The notes beneath the pieces were generated by a model that was not told the origin of the DNA, made no database searches, and was given only the letters and a program-made list of their open reading frames with translations. Shown here piece after piece: positions 1 through 12,087 of a stretch of 64,000 bases of DNA. The DNA comes from Sabethes cyaneus (lineage: Eukaryota; Arthropoda; Insecta; Diptera; Culicidae). The translations under genes were made by a program, and so were the position numbers. The stretch lies in NCBI RefSeq assembly GCF_943734655.1, contig NC_071354.1, positions 71,925,338 to 71,989,337 of the forward strand, in the 5' to 3' direction. Each line of letters starts with the position of its first letter. Positions within the stretch are counted from its first letter, which is position 1.

Positions 1-9
1 ATGGTAAAA

Positions 10-565
10 TTCAATTACATTTCCTGTACATAAAAAGGGTGTTAAACGCAACGTATAAAACTATCGAGGGATTAGATCGTTGTGCTCCAGCTCTAAAGTG
101 CTCTAGATAATTGTGAACGACGCTTTGCTCGCTAGCTGTCATCACTGCATTTCGTCAGACCAGTATGTTTTTTTTTTTCAAAACGTTCAGTCTCCACGAA
201 TCTCGTTGATTTCATTCTGCGCACGCAACATGAATAAAGAAGTGCAAATTGACGCAATATTCACGGACCTGAAAGCAGCGTTTGATCGGGTGGATCACGA
301 TATCCTCCTTGCAAGGTTGGAAAGCTGGGAGCTTCCGCACCATTCGGCAAGTGGCTACAACCGAACCTAACGCACCGTAGGTTGAGTGTGAAAATCGGAT
401 TCGAGTTTTCCGACTCGTTTAGCAAACCTCTCTGTCGCACCACAGGGGTGCAATGTTGGACCTCCGTTCATTTTTCTTTTCATGAATGAACTAACAGCTC
501 CCCATGCCACCTGGCTGTCGGTCTTTTTATGCCAACGATGTAAAGATCTTTAACGCTCAGGTTCA
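10..565 (+). pseudogene. Jockey-clade LINE reverse transcriptase fragment
   Basis: Conceptual translation in shifting frames gives pieces of a Jockey-type reverse transcriptase. The clearest is the RT block containing IFTDLKAAFDRVDHDIL near 257-310, which carries the first catalytic aspartate region. Later pieces resemble the VPQG...GPLLF block and then the FYADDVK active-site block, here read as FYANDVKIF at about 524-552, so one catalytic Asp is replaced by Asn. Frameshifts and stops interrupt every block. The copy is dead and probably 5'-truncated by the window edge. Clade assignment rests on motif recognition only. Confidence 0.75.
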
Positions 566-962
566 GTTTTTCGGCTATGTAGTCGGCTATGTAACTATGT
601 ATTTAGCAGCTGAAACGATGTATTGTTTCTGTATCCGACGTTTCGGTGGTTTTATTCTACCTTTTTCAAGGAAACTAAAATTTTATAACACATAAAATCG
701 TTTTTTTTCGTCTTAGGACTTGTTTTTAACTTACAGAGGCTGTACGTTTTGTTATCTGGTGTATGTGTGTATCTAATTTGTGATGGTCCATGTAATTTAC
801 AAATGGCATCCTCTTTATATTGCTGTGTGAATGCTGATAATGATTGTTTGGTCAAAATTTTATCTGTTTTTTATTTACTACATTTAATATAGTAGTTTAA
901 TATCACTTCTTTCTATTTTTAGTTGTCCTGTAAAACGAGCTTTTGCGGTAAATGTCAGTTAG
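566..962. other. AT-rich stretch, nothing recognised
   Basis: Low-complexity AT-rich DNA. No ORF with recognisable content, no clear repeat and no RNA gene. Confidence 0.5.
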
Positions 963-964
963 TA

Positions 965-1823
965 GAGTAATGTTCCGTTTTTATCTGCTCCCGATTTGTC
1001 TACCCCCGATTTTATCAGCATGTTATTCCGATTTTGTCAGTCTATAAATTTGGTTTAACTTTTGTGCTTTTAAACATAATTTATAAAACTTTTCAGCCTG
1101 CTTGAAACTATTTTGATTCTTTGGGGAGAGTTTTTGAATAAAATGATGCCTTTTTCCAAGGAATTCGGGGTCAAAATTAGAGTATTTTTATAGTAAAAGT
1201 TATATAGTTCCTAAACAAGCAAAGATGGAGGTGTACCATATTCAGCAATGTTGTGTATTTTTACTATTTGTACAACTTTGTAAAACATCAGAAAGTCATA
1301 CAACAACTATAAAAACAGCTAAAATAGAAAAACTGATTTTAACGATTTTTCATTTATGAGAAATAGGATTTTTCTATCTTTGGTGAAGAGATAGAAGGTT
1401 ACTGACTTCAGCAAAATTTCTTTTAATAATATGTTGTAAAACTTTGCAGAACACATCAATGTGTTACATTGAAACTGAAGAAAATTAAATTTTTTTTTCA
1501 CTTTTAGACACGATTAGAGACTTTTTCACACGATAGAACTTTTAATTTTAAGAAAGTCTTCCAAAGGTTCCATCAACCTAAAACCACGTTTTCTTGCTCA
1601 AAGCTAATGCGCACTAAAAAAGGTTCTCGACCAGTGTGCTGTGCCCGGTTCATTGAGCTTTCGGTTGACCAATTGAGGGTTAAAATTTAATTTTTAGTAG
1701 AAGTCTTCGATATTGCAAGGTCTTAAGTCTTGAATTTTGAAAAAAATTTCGAAGGAAAATTCTCCATTTTGTCCGCCCAAAATTCAACATGGGGCTGACC
1801 AAATCGGAATATTACTGCATCTC
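965..1823. mobile_element. TA-flanked non-autonomous DNA element (about 860 bp)
   Basis: The two ends are imperfect inverted repeats sharing AGTAATRTTCCG and then a GTCAGCCCC-like phrase. TA dinucleotides sit outside both ends (963-964 and 1824-1825). The phrase CCGATTTTRTCAG recurs just inside the left end. The interior (about 1170-1620) is clearly homologous to 41700-42190, so this is a dispersed repeat. No transposase is encoded. TA flanks suggest mobilisation by a Tc1/mariner-type transposase, which is inference. Confidence 0.55.
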
Positions 1824-1898
1824 TAAAACGGTTTGTGTGCCCTCTGTTTTTGCTGTTGGTCACTTTGATTGTACTGACTGTTTGAGATTTGACAATTA

Positions 1899-2867
1899 GG
1901 GGAAAAGTGAATAATGTGCCCCCCCTAAGAATAAATGGATATATCTCCGTTATACTTCCCCAAATTAACGTTACAACTACGTGTATATGTTGGTACTTAA
2001 GCTGACAACCAATTGCAATTGTTTATTTCATTTAGTATTGTGGAATAAACATGCTAGGAATTATTTAATAAAAGCACCTAAATGTTGTGTTTCTCGTCTG
2101 CACGGGGTAAAATGCCCCACCTGCGGTATAATATGCCCAATGCAGTAATTTGAGTATTTCTACCAGTGACAGACCAACTCTATTTTGTAGAAAGTAAAAC
2201 TATTTCCTTTGTTTTGCAAAATATCGTTATTTTATGTAAAATAAACCTAGTTTCGGCCTTCTGGTGCACTTTTTCTTTTCTGCGTGGGGCACATTATACG
2301 CAGCTGTGGCGTTTTGTACCGGCTAGTTGAATTACCTAGAATTTGGACGTTGGTAATAAATTATTCCCACCACGGTTACTCTACAATACTAATTGAATTA
2401 AATAATGGCAATCGACTTCAACTTAGATCTGTTTACATAGTTTTAAAGCCACATTTGCAAGGGGGGCAAATTGCACCACCACAAGTGGGGCATTTTGGCC
2501 TGCTTTTACTTATTTGAAAAAATATTAAATGTTAAAGCAAGTCAAGCGTTTCATTCCGTTATTTTTAGCAGGGATGTCATTTTGAAGTTCACTTTACGCA
2601 ATCGAATCGCAACAACCGGTTATTTACAGATTTTGACAAGAAAATAGCTTATGGAAATGACGCCAAAAGTTACATCGGAAGCTGCTCAAAAACAAATTTA
2701 TTTTTGTTTTGTTTTTACAGCATGTGACAACTGTCATACTTGCATAGTAGGCTAGTTCCATCAACTACTATGGTTTCTGGGTGGTTTTGCATTTTAATTT
2801 CGCTTGTTTAGCGAAAAACGAAGGGGGGGCACATTGGCCACGGGGGGCACGTTATACATAATTCCCC
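1899..2867. mobile_element. TA-flanked MITE with GTGCCCCC termini (about 970 bp)
   Basis: The left end reads GGGGAAAAGTGAATAATGTG followed by a C-run. The right end, reverse-complemented, reads GGGGAATTATGTATAACGTG followed by a C-run. Both are directly flanked by TA (1897-1898 and 2868-2869). The phrase GGGGCACATTAT or its variants recurs through the element near 2100, 2140, 2285, 2462, 2485, 2825 and 2845, in both orientations. No coding capacity is seen. The subterminal phrase repeats may be transposase-binding sites (inference). Confidence 0.7.
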
Positions 2868-2930
2868 TATGTGCTAGCGTTACTCTGATCTGTGTTTATT
2901 TACATTTTTAGTGTGTGTAATACTCCTGCA

Positions 2931-3274
2931 TATATACTGAAGTCGCTTTTTACGCGGTTTTTTACGTGACTATTTTTACACGAATTTCGGAATTTGCACG
3001 GTTTTTTTAACGCGGAAAATTTCGCGGTTTTTTTATGCGATTTTCGGAATTTACGCGGTTTTTCTTTACGGTTTGTTTTGCGTAGTGTTGAAATCCACAG
3101 TTTTTTACACGAAATTTTGGTTTTTTTTACGCGAATTTTGGAATTTACGCGGTTCGTAAATTTCGAAATTCGAATAAAATATTATTCGAATTTCGAAATT
3201 TACGCGGTTTTTTAACGCGGTTTTGATTTACGCGGGACGTATTTTTCGCGTAAAAAAAGCGACTTGAGTGTATA
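2931..3274. mobile_element. Small inverted-repeat element made of ACGCGGTTTTT units
   Basis: Terminal inverted repeats of about 25 bp share AAGTCGCTTTTTACGCG (left 2939-2955; right, as reverse complement, around 3247-3265). The interior is a quasi-periodic run of TTTACGCGGTTTTTT and GAATTTCGGAATTTACGCGG variants, so the whole 344 bp is an internally repetitive MITE-like unit. No ORF of interest. Flanking TA is possible at both ends. Confidence 0.6.
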
Positions 3275-3329
3275 ATATTCTTTCAAAGAATCGGGTTCTG
3301 ATGTACTACCACCACTTTTCTTGAAATAA

Positions 3330-3670
3330 GACCGACACTTGTTCCTGCACTCACAACGATTCTAAATAACTCTCTTACCACTGAAGTTTTCCCTTGTGCT
3401 TGGAAGTATACTTCCAATGACTCTTATTCATAAATCTGGAAACTTGAACATCGTTGTGAACTGCAGGGGTATCTGTTCGAAAGAGTATGCCAAAATTGTT
3501 TAAAAAAATGGCACATTGCTTTCCGCAATTTCTCCCTTATTCTGAATTTAATTACTTCGTCAATTGTAAAAGAACTAGCGTTTTATATTGCTTTCTTATA
3601 CCATCCATTGTTCCACAAGGCAGTATCCCGGGACCATTAATCTTCGTACTTTTTGGGAAAGATTTTGTAA
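3330..3670 (+). pseudogene. Jockey-clade LINE RT fragment beside the TCA array
   Basis: Translation in broken frames gives RT-like pieces: an N-proximal block resembling LTTEVFPCAWK, then IHKSGNLNIVVNCRGI near 3425-3475, then VPQGSIPGPLIFVLF near 3607-3651. These are the standard Jockey RT blocks in order, separated by frameshifts. The fragment ends about 10-20 bp before the TCA array, so the array grew in or beside a dead LINE. Confidence 0.7.
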
Positions 3671-3678
3671 TCATCTTG

Positions 3679-4771
<1,093 letters not shown>

Positions 4772-4774
4772 TTA

Positions 4775-6229
4775 GTTTCTTCTAATTTTCAGGATTGTCA
4801 TGATCGCCATGCCTTCGCTTTTGGAATACAGTTTGGCTTTGATATCGTCAATAAGTATATCATAAGACTTTATCTTATGTCGAGGTGAAAATTGTCTTGT
4901 ATTGAGTTATTTTATATCAAGGCTGCTTTGTGTCGAGGTTGTCTTATATCGAGGTAACCTTGTACTACAAATCGAGCGATGCCCACTTTTACGCGAGCGA
5001 CTGTGAAAAGCATGCGTACGATAAACATCCGCTGCTGGTACTGTGTGAATACATATTTCTACCTAGCAGTAGACACTCGCGAGCGCACAGCCTTGTAGCG
5101 TCTTTCTGCACAGCCCGCTCACAAAACCAAAAACTCGTGAGGTATCGACAACCTGCGAGTGCGTGCGACACAAGGATGTTTCGCTACAGATTTTTCTTTA
5201 CTTCTTTTTTTCTTCTTTATGTCACACCCTCACTTATAAGCGAGTAAAAGTTTCCAGGCATGGGCAAAACACCGAACCGAGCTACACGGTCGGTACCGTT
5301 GCCTAAAACGACTCAACAAATTTAATCTCGTTTTGCACGCTGTTCGCGTACAGTCAAACAAACACGAAGTGTAGGAAGCATTACACCGGTGGCGTTGAAT
5401 TTCATGTATTTTCAGCCCCAGTTTTCAATGCCCTCGGTTAGCACATTTTCGAGTGTTAACTGAAATCGGGATCCACCGTAGGCGAGTATTTTCATACGCC
5501 CAAAACACGAATGGGGGCGCTTCATACTTATTCCAATTGGCCGTGTGAGTAAATGAAATAGAAAAGGGAATGCAAAAACCTAACGTTAGCAAAAAGACAC
5601 GAGTTCACACTGATCGTCAGCATATATACGAGACTCTTTTACGAAGTAGGGTACGGGAGGGTATTTCCAGCACGCTACTAAATTCGGCATACAATACCTT
5701 TTTTGCTGCTGCTGCTGCTTTTTTTGGGAAAACAAAACTTTGCCGCTATATAACAATACTGAAACGCATGTAGCACTCATAAGCTTTAATGTGTTATAAC
5801 TATTTTCATAAAAATGTAAGTTATTTGCTAAATTTTAATCAACAAACATCAAAACAACTGTTTTTCCACTGGCACGTAATCAGGCTGAAAAAACGAGCAG
5901 CAATCGCTTACGCGTATCCGCTTTTGATGATGGTTTGGAAAACACACAATTGTGATCACGTTTACTTATTCTAGCAACTAGCTGTTGATGTGATGTCACA
6001 GAACAATTCTACTTCTTTTTATCACGGAAGAACACAAAAATTCCCCTCTGATATGGAAATAGAAATCAATTTGCATTCACTAGCAATTTGGAGAATTTTG
6101 CTTTTAATTTCAGTATATGGTGCTCTATTTACACAACTACCAATGTGTAAGGCAGTTGCGCCCGAAACTCTTCTATCGTGTTGGCATAGCTAGTATTTGA
6201 GTGACAACCAGTTTCAGGTGCTAGTGTAT
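4775..6229. other. Unassigned stretch with short degenerate repeats
   Basis: From 4855 to 4955 a TCGAGGT-containing phrase is repeated about four times in degenerate form. The part from 4975 to 5250 is less AT-rich but has no convincing coding content. A short (GCT)n tract lies near 5703-5720. Nothing else was recognised. Confidence 0.5.
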
Positions 6230-7199
6230 ATGAACGATTCAATGATGCACCTATCAGAAGATCGTAGGGCCCTCGTGTTGCTTCAACAGAGGAAGCAGAC
6301 TCTTCTGTAGACACCCGTTTAAAGTCCCAGTAGTCACAAACGGCGCCCTCCGTTTACCACATGAGCAGATCGCTTGCCAAATCATGTATTCCTTGGCAAA
6401 CTTTGCTAAGCTTCCTTACTGCTGCCTTACTTCCTACGGAACATCAAACTTGTGCTGGGTGGTGAAGTCCGCCTTAACGTAAGACGTGAAAAATATATGG
6501 CTTCGTTAGCATCTGAGTGTACAGTTGCCGGGTTCGTGACTTTCCCACCATATTTTGCCGTTCGTCACGATTTGGAGCCTTCTGCACTTTGTACGTATGC
6601 GGTCCCTCCCGGTCCTTGGCTTTCTGAACGAAAGATTTGACTGAAGTTTTTGGAGCGTCTTAGTAGAAGATGAAACTTGGAATTAAATCAAAAGAAAACT
6701 TATCCAATTTAATTCTACTATGTATATTTATTCTTGACAGATACGTATTTCGCTTACGACTTGCAGGGTTCCTCAGTGTCCTCGAAGTTCGATTTCGAAA
6801 ACAGACACTGAGGAAGCTTGCAAGTCGTAGGCGAAATACGTATCTGTTAAGAATGAAGATACATAGTAGAATTATATTGAATAAGTTTTCTTTTTTTTTT
6901 ATTTCCACGAAAGACTTGGATAGATTCAACTTTTTAGCCACACCCCTGACTGAAACATTGGGATTCCACTTAAACGCTTTCACGGCACGCATGTGATCCT
7001 AATCTCTAATAGAACATCCATTCTGACCGCATTTCTTCTTCCGTTTGATGCTCAGAGTTTCGTAGTAACGTTTAATCACACGACTCCGAGTTGACTGCAT
7101 GATTCCGAATAATTTTCCGATGTCCAGATAAGAGAGTTGAGGATTTTCCAGGTGCTTGCGGAAAATTAATTCGCGACGTTGCTTTTCGGGTGACGCCAT
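6230..7199 (-). pseudogene. ITmD37E-type mariner transposase remnant
   Basis: From a start at 7199 the minus strand encodes an N-terminal helix-turn-helix region beginning MASPEKQRRELIF, typical of mosquito ITmD37E mariner transposases. A stop near 7000 and a frameshift follow. A second piece then reads VRGVAKKLNLSKSFV (about 6905-6950). The frame is cut there by a foldback insertion (6640-6905) and resumes beyond it as VQKAKD-like sequence, followed by degenerate catalytic-domain debris down to about 6230. Multiple stops and frameshifts mean no active enzyme. The superfamily uses TA targets. Confidence 0.7.
6640..6905. mobile_element. Foldback MITE inserted in the ITmD37E transposase
   Basis: Two arms of about 87 bp (6693-6780 and 6804-6890) are near-perfect reverse complements around a 23-bp spacer, so the unit can fold into a long hairpin. 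The transposase frame breaks on both sides. ACGAAAGATTTG (6629-6640) and ACGAAAGACTTG (6907-6918) form a 12-bp near-identical direct repeat that may be the target duplication. No ORF is carried. Confidence 0.75.
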
Positions 7200-7324
7200 T
7201 TTCTTCAATTTTCGAAAAACTGACAACGGTAAAAAACAGTGTAAATAATACACTGTAAGCTACTACTACCCAAATTTTCAAAAGAAAATACCCAATGGGT
7301 AATTTTCTACTGCGTTTTTTCCGT

Positions 7325-7490
7325 AAGTAATTTTATGAGGGACACCTTTTAATGGGCAACATCATAGCGATTCGATCAAAGCAATGATTATTTTTTCATA
7401 AAAGTACACTCAAGTGAAAACAAAGTTTTCATTTTCATGTAAACATAATTATCTGAACAAGCACAATAGATCAAAATAGTGACCACAGTG
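7325..7490 (+). mobile_element. Fragment of the TTAA MITE family seen at 34617-35144
   Basis: This stretch is recognisably homologous to about 34630-34735: GGGCAACATC, then a GCGATTCGATCAA-like block, then TTTCATGTAAACATAATTATCTG. Terminal repeats are missing, so it is a truncated copy. The palindrome AAATACCCAATGGGTAATTT lies just upstream (about 7290-7310). Confidence 0.6.
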
Positions 7491-7499
7491 ATAATGCCC

Positions 7500-8940
7500 A
7501 TACAAAAATAAGCACCAGGTTTGAATTGGTATGAAATTAGTTTTTCATTTTTTCAATCTGCCTTACCTGTTAAAAGATTAAGCCCGGCAGCCTGCCGAAA
7601 ATGGATATGTTTCGAGAATACCAAGCGACAAGATATATCAATTCACGATCAAAATACTTGAATCTTTTTAATAAAAATATAAAACATTCTTATGCGCTTG
7701 TTCAGAAAAATTATGCGCATCTTTTAAAATATATTATCCAATCACAAAAACAAAACAATTTTATCCGAACTGAAGAAGGTAAATGGTTAGCCGCTAAGCT
7801 TCAAAATCGTTAGCTTACCTTAAAAGGTTTCCTCAGTTAGCGATTTGGATCCGTTCAGCTCCAACCGTGATGCGTCTCGGAAAATGCTTCATACAAACAG
7901 TGCACTGTCACTGTGCGACGGACGCGGAGAGGTAAACCGTTTAAGGTATATCACTTGCATTAACTACTATTTAGGGGGCCATGTAGCGCATTATTGTTAT
8001 TGTTATGACAATCGGTAGGCACCTTTCGCACGACACTACGCTGGGCTGGTTTACAGCTGACGCATCCATGGGTGTCAATTTATTCGAGACCGCTGTTGGA
8101 AGATTAGCACATTATGGAATTGTACGGTAGAAAACGAGGATCTTAACCGTTTATTAACTCTTTTAAAAGAAACAAACGAAGAAGTGTCCCATTACTGGGA
8201 AACGCAACACTTGCAACAGTAAAAATATAGACTAAAACAACAAGTTTTAACGAAGGTTTTCACACCAAACTAACTCATCTTCGGAACAGCATCCTAAATA
8301 TTTTTCTTCCATTTCCTAAGTTCGGTCAGCCAGGAGCCAGCACCGAAAACCATCCCGTTCAGTATGTCCATATTTGGCGTACAATATCGTTTTTTATTTC
8401 TATGTATGCCGATTCAGCAAACGGATACGATGTAGCCGTTCAGCGCTCGGAGCAACCACCAGACACCCGATCGGACCATAAAGAAGTAGACACATTATAG
8501 ACTTTGTTTCGCCAAATGTGCAAAATAAGGCATAAAAATATCATTCAAATCAATTTAGAGTCAATTTCTGTTACTTAACTACAAGAAAAGACACTTATTA
8601 TTACTGTAAATGTCCTATCCAAGCGGATCGAATCGCAACGGTAACGGTAGTCGACGAGTTTGTTGGCAGTGGGTTGTGATGGGGAGGGGGGACAGTGGAA
8701 ATATTTTCACACCACAACCGTTGTCATCATCGCTAATAGCAGCCGGCAGATGGTAGCTAGCTAGCGGGAAACGAATCCGTGTGTCCCATCGAACCAACCA
8801 ACTGGGCGAACGGCCCGGCCGGCGGCAGCAGCTGCTCACGGGCTTGCGGATTGCAAATACGACAAGACAAGACTCTCACAACTTTTACATGAAACGGTGA
8901 CGATTTCTGCGAACCAGTTCCAATTGCGCGAAATGCAACC
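7500..8940. other. Apparently low-copy DNA, no gene recognised
   Basis: A short ORF at 7601-7813 is lysine-, asparagine- and glutamine-rich and matches no family I know. The 7830-8870 part has higher GC and no obvious TE signature, as is usual for single-copy flanks. A 48-codon ORF starts at about 8609 but has no recognisable domain. Confidence 0.4.
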
Positions 8941-8946
8941 GGATGA

Positions 8947-9318
8947 AAGCGCGCGGGAGTTAATCTGACTTCTAGGATTGAAATTGGAACTGTTCGAGAT
9001 GGGGAAAGAAGGAAAAAACATACGCCAGTTGCAGCATCTTATGGGAAATATAGAAGAAAGAAACTTTCAGCAGCTCTGGGAAGATGGGTTTATTTTTCCC
9101 ATTGTTCGGAAATTGCTGACGAGGGACGACAGCTGGATATCGAGGTGCTGCTGGAAAGAAATTCGATAATCTTCTCCGAGATTGAAATCCACGATGACAG
9201 CCAGCCGGAGCATCGAGTGGCCTTCGATGCTTGCTCGGAATTACTTTTGTTCCTTTTAGCTATAACAAAAGCTTACCGTTTTCAGCGAAATCGTAAGAAG
9301 AAATGGCGATTTACTTAG
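8947..9318 (+). pseudogene. Possible decayed coding sequence of unknown family
   Basis: No start codon, but 123 codons stay open from 8947 to a TAG at 9316-9318. The later half reads like ordinary globular protein (VLLERNSIIFSEIEIHDD, then a leucine-rich segment and a basic tail). A different frame is also protein-like over 8860-9170 (QFQLREMQPDESAREL, a TGA, then LELFEMGKEGKNIRQLQHL). The impression is one coding sequence broken by a frameshift near 9090-9110 and by one in-frame stop. Family unknown; both frames could be chance. Confidence 0.3.
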
Positions 9319-10464
9319 AATTACCGGTTTACCGGAATCGAACAGCTTGAGATTATTTCTACTACGTTAATATTGCTGATGATTACAGTGGCTTAAGATG
9401 CATGAAATTTGATGATCTGGCAACTTTATCTTTTTAAAAATTAACCGAATCTTTGTAAATCTAAACTTTCTGATAATATACCTAATGTTTCAAGATTGAA
9501 AATGTTGGAATCGATAGAAGATCATGCGATTGAAATTAATTAACTGTCTTTGCTGTGTATTTGGTGAGAATGTCAGGAAATCATTGCTCCCATAAGGCAG
9601 AAATCTTAATTTAGATCTGTGCCATCACCAATAAAATAAGAAAGCAATCGTACAAAAGTGGCCAACTTTCGCCTATATGGAAAAGAAATTGTGCCCCATC
9701 AGGAAAATACCAGGCCACACAAAATCGACTGTACCCCAGTTGTTTGCTGGATGGAACGAGGATTTCTATGAGAAAGCTATAATGGAATTTCTTTCGAAAT
9801 GGTAACTAATAGTCGAATAAAATGGAGAAAATTTGATCTTAATCAGAGGCTTCGAACTATGTTAAATAAATGCTGCAATTTCATGCAACAGTAATGGCTT
9901 TTTTCTCATTATATCTGATGCTTCGAACTGCAATTGTACGGAAAATGTTTGTATTAATTTTGTCCACCTCATGTTTAATTTTTAAATTCATAAATATCAA
10001 ATTAAATTGGTGATTGCCGTCTCCCTGTTAATTCTTTATGTGTTCTAATCCTAAAATTAATGTAGTCTCCTGCGACCAAATGTTTTGGGCGCTGCTTTCA
10101 TAAGTCGAAGCAAACATGTTGCGAGAGGTCATATATTTCAAAGAATGTAGAAAAATTTAAGTGAATATGTCAAAAAATGAGAGATTATGGTTGGCAAGAA
10201 TTTCTGGAATTTTTCAAACCTTAGACTTTGTGCAGTTCTTTAACGAGATTTTAAAGCCCACTGCCAATTGGTTTTGGTAGGCAAACAGGCAAGGATGGCC
10301 GTCCTCTATGGAAGGTGCATTTTTCTTCGACCATCTGTTTCCTTAGGGTTAGGGGCGGCTGAAGCAGTGTCTGCCTCGTTACGAGCTACTAAATGAGAAA
10401 TTCTGTATTCCGCATCCCTTGTCGGTTACATTCGACAATTAGACGGAATTAGACTCTAAGATGG
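9319..10464. other. AT-rich stretch, nothing recognised
   Basis: No coding signature, terminal repeats or RNA gene was found in this interval. Confidence 0.5.
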
Positions 10465-10840
10465 ATGGAGCAGGATACGCCGTCAATCGCTGCGCTAGGC
10501 GAAAAATCCGCGAATGCACGGAATGATTGGTTTGAAGGAAATACCAACAACCGATAAAGAGGAAAGAAGAACTTGGAAAAACTATCTAAGCACGAGAGAG
10601 ACTTTGACCAGATATCGACAAGCGCGGAATGAGTTGACCACGATCCTGAGGAGGAACAAGCGCCACATAGAAGACAAAGGTTGTGAAGAGCTAGAACAAC
10701 TTTTCCAGGCTAATGACACGTACAAGGTCTATGAGAGGGTGAACCAGACTCGTGAAGGCTACACACTGAAGTCCAATTTGTGAGGGATGAGGTGGGAAAT
10801 CTGGTCACAAACGAGCGCGAGGTTGTCGATTGTGCTGTAT
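10465..10840 (+). pseudogene. RTE-like LINE fragment, endonuclease-RT linker
   Basis: Translation gives the linker between endonuclease and RT of RTE-like mosquito LINEs: a WFD/E block near 10520, then RYRQARNELTTILRRNKRH and EELEQLFQANDTYKVYERVN (10610-10745), then VRDEVGNLVTNEREVVD in a shifted frame to about 10835. The match ends abruptly, so this is a short truncated piece. Confidence 0.65.
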
Positions 10841-11109
10841 AAACACATTGCTTTGATGAACTTTTGTTTGCGAGCTAAAACAAAATTGGTGTTGAACTTT
10901 AGTATTCTTCATAATAGCAGCAAAAAAAACTGTGTGGTCAGGGTGTTACCTTTTTAATAGCTCTATAAAACTAACAGATTTCTTATGGTTTGACAACCAA
11001 CCGCGACCAGATCAATTTTTATTGGTACGCCATTTTGTATTGCTACGCCACACTTATGGTACAACCACAATAAAACCCAAAGGTAATTATTAATACCGCA
11101 ATAAAGCCC
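10841..11109. other. Short AT-rich spacer
   Basis: No recognisable feature. Confidence 0.4.
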
Positions 11110-11600
11110 TTAAAAATCAAATCAATTCAAATCAAACCAAGTGGCTTTAGAATTATTACTTGGACTCGGTGATCACGGATTGTATTACAAGTGGTTTACA
11201 GATGGATTATTGTATACACCGATATGAGCAAAGTATTTGATGCTCTTAGCATTAATAGTATCTTAAAGGCAGTAGAAGACTTTGGCATTCGAGGCTCGCG
11301 ATATAACTGGTAAAGTTCGTATCTCAAAAATAGAACCCAATTTGTAAAACTCCATGGCAACAAATCCTGTCCGTCTACCGTGCAATCAGGAGTACCACTA
11401 GGTAGCCACTTAGGACCAGTACTATTTATAATTTTACGGTTCTGTGAAAACTACGAGTTAAAAGTTAATACGAATAAGTGTTCAGTTATGACATTTACTA
11501 GGAAAGCTAGCCCCGTGATCTTCGACTACGTAAATCGGGATAGTACTATACCGCGTGCAGAATATGTACGTGACCTGGGGGTGACATTCACATAAGATAG
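11110..11600 (+). pseudogene. Jockey-clade LINE RT fragment with internal deletion
   Basis: RT blocks appear in order on the plus strand: VYTDMSKVFDALSINSIL (about 11212-11265), then SSYLKNRTQFVKLHG, then VQSGVPLGSHLGPVLFI (11380-11430). The next piece, CENYELKVNTNKCSVMTF (11443-11496), belongs well downstream of the YADD active site. The active-site block is therefore deleted between about 11432 and 11442. It ends with YVRDLGVTFT. Confidence 0.75.
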
Positions 11601-11710
11601 CTGATATCGTGTTCATCACTAAGATACTCTCAGGACTAACAGAACCATTGACCATGCGATTAATATTCAACAATAGTCCAGTAACACTTCGACGATATAG
11701 AATCTTCGAC

Positions 11711-11806
11711 CCACTGCACAATGGGCAAAAACGAGCTCGTAATTCCAAGAATTAGAAGCCGCTGCACAATGGGCAAAAACGAGCTCGTAATCCCAAGTAT
11801 TAGAGC
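11711..11806. repeat. 48-bp tandem duplication
   Basis: Two copies of a 48-bp unit beginning CCRCTGCACAATGGGCAAAA lie at 11711-11758 and 11759-11806 with few differences. A third, partial start (GAGCCACTGG) coincides with the R1 insertion point. Confidence 0.85.
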
Positions 11807-12087
11807 CACTGGTTTTGTTTTTTTGTATTGTTTATGCAGGGAGAAAATCTTCATAGACAGCACCTTCACGGTGCCGAATAGGATTCACATGGTGCCAACA
11901 TGTGCCTACCTACTAAAAACTATCCTGCTGCCCATTCCTGAACCCCTCCCGGAACTACCGTTAGGTTTTACTTCAGGAGGGAGGACGTGCCGAAGCACTC
12001 CGACTTGTCCGTTGCGTGTGTGGGTTCACACAACACCCTTGCCATTTCGTACCGCCACTACCCTTCACTTAGGGCCGGGCTGCCCAA

